A DNA stretch of 64,000 nucleotides from Mermis nigrescens (taxonomy: Eukaryota; Nematoda; Enoplea; Mermithida; Mermithidae), in NCBI GenBank assembly GCA_036768485.1, contig JAVLUZ010000641.1, positions 62,001-126,000 on the forward strand. Reading direction: 5' to 3'. Below, in pieces: positions 56,262 to 64,000 of this stretch; position 1 is the stretch's first letter; the number at the start of each line of letters is the position of its first letter. The notes beneath the pieces were generated by a model that did no database searches, had not been told where the DNA came from, and saw only the letters and a program-made list of their open reading frames with translations. A program made the translations under genes and the position numbers.

Positions 56262-56596
56262 GCTTGGTGAAATTAACAGCCGGTCATTACCGGAAGAAAG
56301 TAACTTAGATTTAGACGAGCAAGTTGTTATGACGCCCCCACCCCAATGAAAACGTATACTTTCAAAATTATTAATCTGCATTCAATGAACTTCCTGCAAA
56401 AATTTTCCGTAGTTCTCTGCCTAAGCTAGTTCAGGGTACAACAGCAATCCGCGACGAAATTTTTGATCTTAAGAAAGCACACTTGATTGAAGAACATTCT
56501 TTTAAGTTGAAAATTCTAAGTGAAGAACACGAGCTCAACATGAAATCTCTGGAAGCTGAGATAAATGCATCCAACCTTAAAGCTCAATATTATTAA
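56262..56596 (+). pseudogene. Fragment of a Harbinger-type MYB/SANT accessory protein (tentative)
   Basis: After a good acceptor (ATCTTTTCAG) one frame reads LGEINSRSLPEESNLDLDEQ to TGA. A second frame then reads VQGTTAIRDEIFDLKKAHLI and ends EEHELNMKSLEAEINASNLK...YY with TAA at 56594. A coiled coil rich in EEH..L.. units at the very C-terminus is typical of the MYB-like partner protein of PIF/Harbinger transposons. The nearby Harbinger-like terminus (55711) supports this. The DNA-binding part is missing and the frames are broken. Confidence 0.42.
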
Positions 56597-56862
56597 GGCC
56601 TTATTTGCTCACGAAATCAACAGAGCAGCAAATAAGAACCCCGCCAAACTCGAGAGTCTGATGAAGATAACCAAGGATGTCAAACGTCCTATTCTGACCC
56701 GCAACAATTTACTACTACGGCTGGATGCCCTGCTTATGGACCTCAAATATATACTCTTCGTATCCTTACCAACAGTTTTATCATCGATTTTAGCTTAAAA
56801 AATATCAGTATTTTTTACAGAAATTAAAGTTATGTAACTTTATCTTCTACGGAAATACTACA

Positions 56863-57623
56863 CTAGCAAAGAAAAATGCTCCGATGGAACAAAAAAGATG
56901 AATATACTTGGAATTGTGGATTATTATGGATGTAAAAGGAGGGGACTAGGAAAAATCTACCTAAAGTCGGAAAATCTGCTAAAAATCACACTTTCTCTAA
57001 GCAACGCAAAAAATCGATGTATATTCTGCGGCCAACAGATTAAAATAAATATTAAACCATAACAATGATTGAAACAGCAGCACGTTAGCTATGCAGTAGC
57101 TATGGAAATGATATTAAGTAAACTAACAGTCTTCCAAGCCAATTGAATGAAATAGCAAACATCGAAGACAAGTGAAGACATGGTTGGTTTAAAACAGTAG
57201 GAAACGCGTAAGTTGACTTGAAACAGACTTAATGTAGATACACTAGCATGCCCGAAACGATTGTGTGCACTAATCAATCGGCTCCTGCTTTGCTTGCTAT
57301 AATGCTCATAAAATAAAACAACTTTAAATACAATACCTCTTAGTTTTCTATCAATCAGGTGCCAGCAATTTAAAAAAGTAACCTTGATAGATTTCGTTTA
57401 TACACTCTTATCTGAAACTTCGAACACTATTTAAAAAATACACTTTTTTAGAGGCCGCAGAATATACATCGATTTTTTGCGTTGCTTAGAGAAAGTGTGA
57501 TTTTTAGCAGATTTTCCGACTTTAGGTAGATTTTTCCTAGTCCCCTCCTTTTACATCCATAATAATCCACAATTCCAAGTATATTCATCTTTTTTGTTCC
57601 ATCGGAGCATTTTTCTTTGCTAG
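56863..57623. mobile_element. Element C, copy in right arm (761 bp)
   Basis: Ends CTAGCAAAGAAAAATGCTCC and complement. Read on the minus strand, the flanks are TGTA on both sides, a 4-bp duplication. It is about 190 bp longer than the copy in the left arm, with a longer unique centre. Confidence 0.82.
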
Positions 57624-57924
57624 TACACTACTTTTAATTAGCGTGATTTGAGTACATCAGTCAGTAAACACAATCAGTAACATGCCACAATAATGACAAC
57701 AGTCCAAGAACGCGGAAAACAATATTGTTCTTAACGTCAACATTATCCTTTTTAAACAAGACAACCTCATTGACACCATCCATTTTCAAATTAAAACTGC
57801 ATTAAGTTATTTCTTCTTAATGTGCAGTTCACTTATAATCAAGCACAAAAATTTAACCAACGAATTCACATTGCAAATCCTCACTCAATCAATACACAAG
57901 CACAATGTGTTGTGACTTTTGAAA

Positions 57925-57992
57925 TTGAAAACGCCCAATTTTCAATTTTCAAATTGAAAATTGGATTAATTTTCAAATTGAAAATTGGGTGT
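57925..57992. repeat. AAATTGAAAATT hairpin cluster
   Basis: CCAATTTTCAATTTTCAAAT, then TTGAAAATTGG and TTTTCAAATTGAAAATTGGG: overlapping inverted repeats that can form hairpins. In the part of the right arm that has no partner in the left arm. Confidence 0.7.
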
Positions 57993-60708
57993 TTGAATTT
58001 GCGATAAAGAAAATAATCAAAAGATAGTCACTTGGTTTATTTAAGCCGAGTAATAAAATAACGACCGTCCACCAATTCCAAACTAAACGCGACTAATCTG
58101 ATCACTATGAAAAAGTTTTGAAAAATGAGCTTGCTAAGCGAGAGTTGTAAACCAAGAGAAACTTAAAGTTAAAACCTACCATTAAATTATCAAGAGAATT
58201 ATAAAAGATTTTAAACTTCAAGAAAATGGAAAAGGCGGGATGTTGGTAAATTAGAAGGCAAAGTTTTTCGGCAAAAATTCAAAAACTTCACGCAAATATC
58301 AAATGTAAGGAACACTAACTCTTTGATTTGGTAGTAGAATAAATTTGTAGTATAGACTACATATTAACAACAAATGAATAGTGCAAACTTTACACAACTA
58401 CTAGGTGTAGAGAATACTAACAGTTTACGGCTTATTAATGTACATGATTACAATAAAGCTGCATATCTTTCACGACTTCTGTGCACAGTAGTGTGATTGC
58501 TGGTTCATTTTAAACCACTTTTGCAGGCAATTTACATCAATTAAACGATAGCTCTCCATGTGCAAGATTTTGTGAAACATATTATAAACACGGCTAAGAA
58601 AGATTTAACTTTAATGCAACCCATTTAAGACAAAATTACATCTCTTCAATGATCTAAGGACACTCGAACATAATTTTTAAATCACTTTAGATTACTTTTG
58701 AGGGTAAACAAACTCACTTAGTTGATGTCTCACATATGAATCCTTGAAAATTTCTTGACTTCAGTTACAAAGTCTCTGCAAGTCTATCGAATTAAGGTTA
58801 ACACGTAACGTAAACTGTACACAAACACATAGCGTAAAGAATATTTTAGTCGGATTCGTAATTTTGATATTGCTCCGATATTTCTTTCAACATTTATGGA
58901 AAAATGAGTCTCCATAGTGTTTTAAAGACAATAAACATTAGGTTCAAACCACTTTGCAATACTGCTGAGTGTAAGCAAGCGCGCCCAACTGACGTATATA
59001 TTTCATTCCCTGTGAATTTTTATATCTCAGGAAAAAATTTCGGTTTTTGCAATGCTCTAGAACAAAGGCTAAATGCAGTGTAAAAAATTACTCGGATATT
59101 ATGATCAACATTCATGAAAAAATTATGTCTCTACAATGGTCTGAGGACATATAAACAATGAGTGTAAACTACTTTACATCACTGTTGGATGTAAACAAAC
59201 GCGCCTACGTGACGTCTCACATTTGATCCTTTGAAAACTTCTAGACTCCAAGAAAAAATTAGGTTTCTGGAATGCTCAAAAACGAAGATGAATACATATG
59301 TAGTGTAAACTTCATGTAAACACCTAGTGTAAAGAAGATTTTAGTCAGATTCGTAATTTTGATATTGTTCCGATATTACGATTAATATTTATGAAAAAAT
59401 TAAGTCTACATAATGTTCTATGGGCAAACTAACAATTGGTGTAAAGTACTTTACAACACCGTAGAGTGTAAACATATGCGCCAGACTGGCATATCAAATT
59501 TGGTTCCTGGTCCATTTCTAGACTTGATAAACGTGTCCCTGACTCGTAACCGGAGAAGCAGGTAGAAAAAACAAGACAGAAACGCATTTTAAACTCCAAA
59601 TTTTTGACTTTACACTCGCTAAATATTAATGTATAGACAATTGGCTTTGACATGCACCCGATATAAAGCACTTTATTTTTATTCTATTAGACTTATCCCG
59701 ACTTCTGGACGGAGAAAGTGGCGAACAAAAAACGCAACAAAAACGTATTTTCCATCATTTAGAACACTGTAAACTTTAAAATTCCGTACCGAACTCCCCA
59801 TTGAGTTTAAAGAAATTCGGTTTGGTACAATTTGTAGCTTTTAAATCGTAGTACATTCCTGTGTGCCAAAATTCTGTTGCAAAAATTATTTGGCATGATT
59901 TATCAATCAAACTTCGGAAAAAAACGTGTTTTTTCGCCCATTTTTTACCTCTGATTTCGAACTTTACACCCCCATAAATAAATCAATATTGCGTTTTTTT
60001 AAATGCGGTTTGCTGCGATGTTTAGCCCCTGTGAGGCACTTTATTAATGCTGTCTTCGATTTGCACTGACTCATAAGCGGAAAAATTTGGCAGAGAAATC
60101 TTAGTTAAAATCCGTTTTTTTACACCATCCACTAGAGTGTAAACTTTAAACCCCAGGATCTAACTCACCATAGAGCATAGAAGACTTTGCTTATATGCAG
60201 AATGTAGCCCTTGATCCGCTCTACATTTCTGTCAGAAAACATTTTAAAAACCTCATAACCGGAGTTAGTATCGGACATAGGAAGGTTGAAAACTCGACCA
60301 AAAAGTGCTTTTTCACCCCCAGATTTTCGCACTCTTTACACTTCCGTTCGATAAATAATGCGAATTTCAAAAAACAAAAAAAGTGTCATCTGTAGAATTC
60401 ATCCCTCTATTATCCTATTCTGTTCAATCCTTCGAGTCATCAATACTCAGTTGTCCACATGCCGCAGTAAAAAGGTCCCAAAATTTGTCCTATGTTATAA
60501 CGTTACACAAAAACTTTACACCTTCTTTACACAGTCAATTTTGAGTTTCAAGAAAAACAAAAAAACACGGGCAGCGAATTTTTTTATTATCTTTCTTTTA
60601 AAAAAAACCGCACCTTCCAGAAGTGTCCCGTTATAGCTGTAGGGGGGTGCCCAGGTGTTGGGGGTACCCAAGTATATTATAGGTACGCGCTAACGCGCTA
60701 CCTATGAT

Positions 60709-61593
60709 TTTGTTGTCCCAGTATTACTCGTTTCGCTTATAATATTTATTAATTGACGAACCGTCAATTTATCGAATCGATACCGTAATTTAAATGCTCT
60801 TTCGTCTTAAAATTCAACCGGGTTCATTCGATTTTGTAAATGGCGAATCACTTGCTGTTGATTTTCATTAAAATCATCAAATATTTGTAACTACGACAGC
60901 TACACGCTACGTACTGTATACGAACACTTCGCCATTAGTTCGTCAAGGCCAGCAAACGACATCGTTTTACTGTACCGGATTTACATAATTTTTCGAGCAG
61001 CCGTCCTTGCGATGTGTGAGTTCGAGGTTATGCCTTCAGTTCTCAATTATCCCTTATTTTTCAACTCAAAATTCTATTAGGTACTTGTCCAGTAAACCAG
61101 AGTTACATTTGCTAACATCAGTAATTTACTAATGTAAGAGTTATTGAACATTCGATTTCAATGCTTTATTATAATCATCCTAGAAAAACGTGTGTGTTGT
61201 ATTATTACACGTTAAACGCGTGTGTTGTATTATTTCACGTCCCTGTTCCATATTAATATTCGAATAACCAATAATATCGTTTATTTTATTTTATGTGCGC
61301 ATCAACTGACGCCAAGTGATACATGTAAATTTGGTATTAATGGTAAACGAATTAATGTTCATGTCAGTCGGTCGAAGAATTATTATTCAGTCGTATTATT
61401 AATCGAGAAATTATTGGTCGGTACTATAGTCGGAGTTCGGTCTCGTTTGCGTTGGTGTATCTTCCTTTTGTGGTATTAGTATTATGTCCCGGCTTACAGC
61501 CGTGCTTATTTATTTCGTCGATTAAAAACTAGAAAATCACCACCCAGGGATATTATATATCGAGGGTTGGTAGGAAAACTTCGACGACGATTA
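60709..61593. other. Sequence between the inverted repeat and MITE-1 copy 10
   Basis: No gene or repeat boundary recognised. A short direct repeat CGTGTGTTGTATTATTWCACG occurs twice near 61190-61240. Confidence 0.45.
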
Positions 61594-61601
61594 GTTGGGA
61601 C

Positions 61602-61864
61602 CACACCTGGGCGTGGGGGGGGGTTTGGGGGTATGCACCCCCTGAGAAACCAAAATACCCCCCCCCAGAAAACAAAATACCCCCCAGAATTCAATTTTTG
61701 AAATTTTTTTTGTTTTTTTCGCAATTTTTTGATGCCAATGGATAGTGCTTGATGAGAAACGTCGAAAAATGGTGTTTTTATCGCCATACCACCATTTTTA
61801 AGGCCATTTTTCGACCTTCAAAAAAATCTTGCACCCCCCAGAATTTTCTTGCTGCCCACGTATG
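61602..61864 (-). mobile_element. MITE-1 copy 10, intact (best reference copy)
   Basis: 263 bp, CACACCTGGGCGTGGGG to GCTGCCCACGTATG, flanked by the exact 8-bp duplication GTTGGGAC (61594-61601 and 61865-61872). Confidence 0.93.
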
Positions 61865-61872
61865 GTTGGGAC

Positions 61873-62318
61873 TGGATTCAACGACAATTAAATTAAATTA
61901 AATTTTATTTTTGAGTTACGTCACTCAATGATAAAAGGGTAATTAAATTATGGTTTTATCTTTCATGGAAATTCTATCATCTTTCCTCAACCCAAAAATA
62001 GCTAAAAGATTATCTAATATTTTATGATGACTGTCCAGATGAGAGCTCGCTGTTGTTGTATTTGAAGTTTAGAGTGCTACACTAATTAGGAACCAAGAAA
62101 CATTTCAAGCCAGCCTTACCTCAGAAAATAAGTTAAAATATCAAATTGAGTGGGTTGAGATAGGCCAAGCACATGGATAAGGAAGAACTGAAAAATGTCA
62201 ATAGTGATTCACTATGCCTCCGGAATGGGGCACGGTAAACGAAGGTTTAAAACAACAACTTTTTAAAGAGAATTTTTAGGAAAACGGCGAATTCTTGGGC
62301 TTAAAGAAACTACTGGGA
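61873..62318. other. Spacer
   Basis: A+T-rich; nothing recognised. Confidence 0.4.
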
Positions 62319-62326
62319 GTGAAAAT

Positions 62327-62696
62327 CATACCCGAGTGTGGGGTATGCAACCCCAAGAATTGAATTTTTGGTTACGTGAGTAAAAGTTTACCGGCACCGG
62401 TTTGCCGGATCTTCCGCTCTGATTCGCGTGTGTAGTACTAATCGACTACCCGGGCTCTTGCTCAAAACTGCGCAAAGTATTGAATAATATTGAGAAACAA
62501 TGAAACATTAACGTCACGGGTTAAACTTCAAAGTAGGCATTTCTAGCCTTCTAGTAGCACTCCTGCTACACAATGGATAGTGCTCGATGAGAAACGTCGA
62601 AAAATTGTGTTTTTTGCCAACCACCATTTTGAAGGCAATTTTTTTACCTTTGAAAAAGTCTTGCACCCCCCAGAACTTCGGTGCCGCCCACCTATC
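62327..62696 (-). mobile_element. MITE-1 copy 11, with an internal replacement or insertion
   Basis: CATACCCGAGTGTGGGG to GCCGCCCACCTATC, with the exact duplication GTGAAAAT (62319-62326 and 62697-62704). About 200 bp at 62373-62570 do not match the family and replace part of the usual interior. The source of this sequence was not identified. Confidence 0.88.
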
Positions 62697-62812
62697 GTGA
62701 AAATATCCTCAAACCCCCCAAGATTATATGGTATTGAGCTTCATTTTTACTCACAAAAAACACGAATGCATGTATGAAAAGCATCACGAATGAGATAATA
62801 AATCAGACGACG

Positions 62813-62968
62813 TTAAATTTTTGCAACTTCCACCGAAACAACTTCACTGATGTTTTTTTGAATGCCAGTCGACGATGCAGCAAGATTGATCTGAATACGG
62901 CAAAACGTTCCTCCGCTTTCGCCTTTGCTCAAAAAACCCGGATTAATGAAGCATACGTCATGTACTTC
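62813..62968 (-). CDS. POLA2: DNA polymerase alpha subunit B (POLA2), last coding exon
   Basis: Minus-strand exon after the acceptor ATCTATTTAAG (62969-62970), ending at TAA 62813. It reads EVHDVCFINPGFLSKGESGG, then TFCRIQINL and EVVSVEVAKI. The VNPG-x-L-x-KG-x-xGGT-x-xR-x pattern close to the C-terminus, followed by a short hydrophobic strand, is the end of the B subunit of the polymerase alpha-primase complex, which starts DNA replication. Only this exon is inside the window; the rest should lie at higher coordinates. The flanking A+T-rich sequence at 63000-63120 is intron. Confidence 0.7.
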   Translation of the reverse strand, partial: EVHDVCFINPGFLSKGESGGTFCRIQINLAASSTGIQKNISEVVSVEVAKI

Positions 62969-63568
62969 CTTAAATAGATATGAATCGTTCACAAAAACAA
63001 GTATATGAAAAATAAAATAAAAAAATAAAAAAAGAGGATAAGTGATAGAAGAACAAAGAAGTAAATAAAAAATATATGAATAAAAAATAATATATAATAA
63101 ATAATAAATGAACATAAAGAAGTTCAATTTATTTCGTCAAACAAAGTGTACAGAAAGGTTTGAGATTGTACGAAGATCAATTTTGTAGTGTTTAGGACGC
63201 GGCTTTGAAAAACTTGACCGTTCTTTAAATTATGATGAAAATTAGCAAAAAGTATCAAAATTTCTAAAAACTTGATTTTGAAAAGAAAACGAATCAAAAT
63301 TTTACAATTTTTTCTCAGAGTTGTAATTTAAGACGAGCTATTTAAGTATATAACGTTTGACACATCTATTGGCTGAACTGACCAAAAAAGGCAAGTTTTT
63401 GCCAAAAAATAAGAGACAATCGAAATTTTCAGAATTTGGGGATAGAAGACAGGCTCTGAATAGGACATACAGAAAGGGGACTTTGGATTTTGGGTGGTCT
63501 AACCTCATCTTTAACTAGGAAGGGTGGTTAGAACCACCCACGGCCGTGAGAGGTCAGGAGGTGTGTAC
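62969..63568 (-). other. Presumed POLA2 intron (start)
   Basis: Begins with a very A-rich tract (62990-63120). No upstream POLA2 exon recognised in the window. Confidence 0.45.
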
Positions 63569-63576
63569 CCCGCCAC

Positions 63577-63752
63577 CAGGGGCGGATTTAGGGGGGGGGC
63601 GGCCGCCCCCCATTGGCCCAGAATAGTGCGAAAAATTAAGGATTTTTGAGCGATTTTCGGGTTAAAACGGCTAATTTTTCCGCCCAAGTCAGAGTTCCGC
63701 CCCCTCCCCTTAGAGGTACCGCCCCCTTAGGAAAATCCTGGATCCGCCACTG
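63577..63752. mobile_element. MITE-3 copy (176 bp)
   Basis: CAGGGGCGGATTTAGGGGG to GGATCCGCCACTG. Flanking octamers CCCGCCAC and TACGCCAC match at six of eight positions. Confidence 0.85.
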
Positions 63753-63898
63753 TACGCCACCCATCCCAGAATTCGGTAGACCCCCATAAATCGATAAAAA
63801 TTCGAACTGAATTTTCGGCATGTTTTTGAGATTTTTGCCAGTTTTACACCAACTCAGAACCACAAAATTCGATCGCCAACCATGTATATGGTTAGAAG

Positions 63899-64000
63899 CA
63901 TACACGGGAAGCAAGAAAATTGTGGAGGGGGTGAAATCGCGAAAAATTGCCAAAAATGTTATTAAAAAAAGAATTCTGACGCAGCGTTTTTTGTACAAGG
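63899..64000 (+). mobile_element. MITE-1 copy 12, cut by the window end
   Basis: Starts CATACACGGGAAGCAAGAAA, the usual left end, and runs past position 64000. Confidence 0.65.

Larger units (their letters stand above)
56848..60708 (-). repeat. Right arm of 27-kb inverted repeat
   Basis: Reverse complement of 33304-36305, ending AACGCGCTACCTATGAT at 60708. It carries the same ~280-bp units with TTTACAC/GTGTAAA motifs (58380-59340), element C, and the same outer sequence (CCGCACCTTCCAGAAGTGTC). It is about 0.86 kb longer than the left arm, mostly because of extra sequence in 57624-58300 and a longer element C. Confidence 0.85.

Overview
The window looks like a piece of an invertebrate animal nuclear genome. 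It is A+T-rich, its genes are split by GT-AG introns, and it carries exons of two animal genes (a SPEC3/Stum membrane protein and the C-terminus of DNA polymerase alpha subunit B). Most of the rest is transposable-element sequence. I cannot name the species or phylum.

Layout. (1) 0.6-3 kb: three exons of a stum-like gene, plus strand. (2) 5.5-14.7 kb: three exons, minus strand, of a gene I do not recognise (called KLP1 here), probably a secreted kelch-like protein. (3) 28.9-32.7 kb: its paralogue KLP2, plus strand, with matching exon boundaries and intron phases. The two genes point away from each other across about 14 kb of repeats. (4) 33.3-60.7 kb: a 27.4-kb region bounded by long inverted repeats and packed with nested insertions. 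(5) 62.8-63.0 kb: last exon of POLA2, minus strand.

The 33-61 kb region can be dated by target-site duplications (TSDs). A short 8-bp-TSD element (MITE-1) landed first. A hAT-type element inserted into its right end. A Polinton/Maverick (adintovirus-like endogenous virus, 41670-54839) then inserted into the hAT element. Finally two copies of a 1.4-kb element (A and B) inserted 24 bp apart in the left tip of the Polinton. Every boundary is supported by flanking duplications, including one pair (GAACAAAG) now 14.4 kb apart. A second stack (MITE-1 in hAT in piggyBac-like) lies at 37.2-40.5 kb.

The Polinton has 1.25-kb terminal inverted repeats and a morphogenesis set on the plus strand: integrase with chromodomain, packaging ATPase, pX-like protein, two minor proteins, double-jelly-roll major capsid protein, maturation protease and penton. 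It keeps only the N-terminal fragment of its DNA polymerase, cut at the left inverted repeat. Integrase, pX-like, capsid, protease, penton and polymerase are all broken. The ATPase, a small CxxC protein and three small proteins are open. Most genes or gene pairs follow a TATAAATA box, which in several cases overlaps the stop codon or last codons of the gene before.

The remaining sequence is mainly short non-autonomous DNA elements, mostly with 8-bp TSDs (hAT-like), a truncated LINE and several minisatellites.
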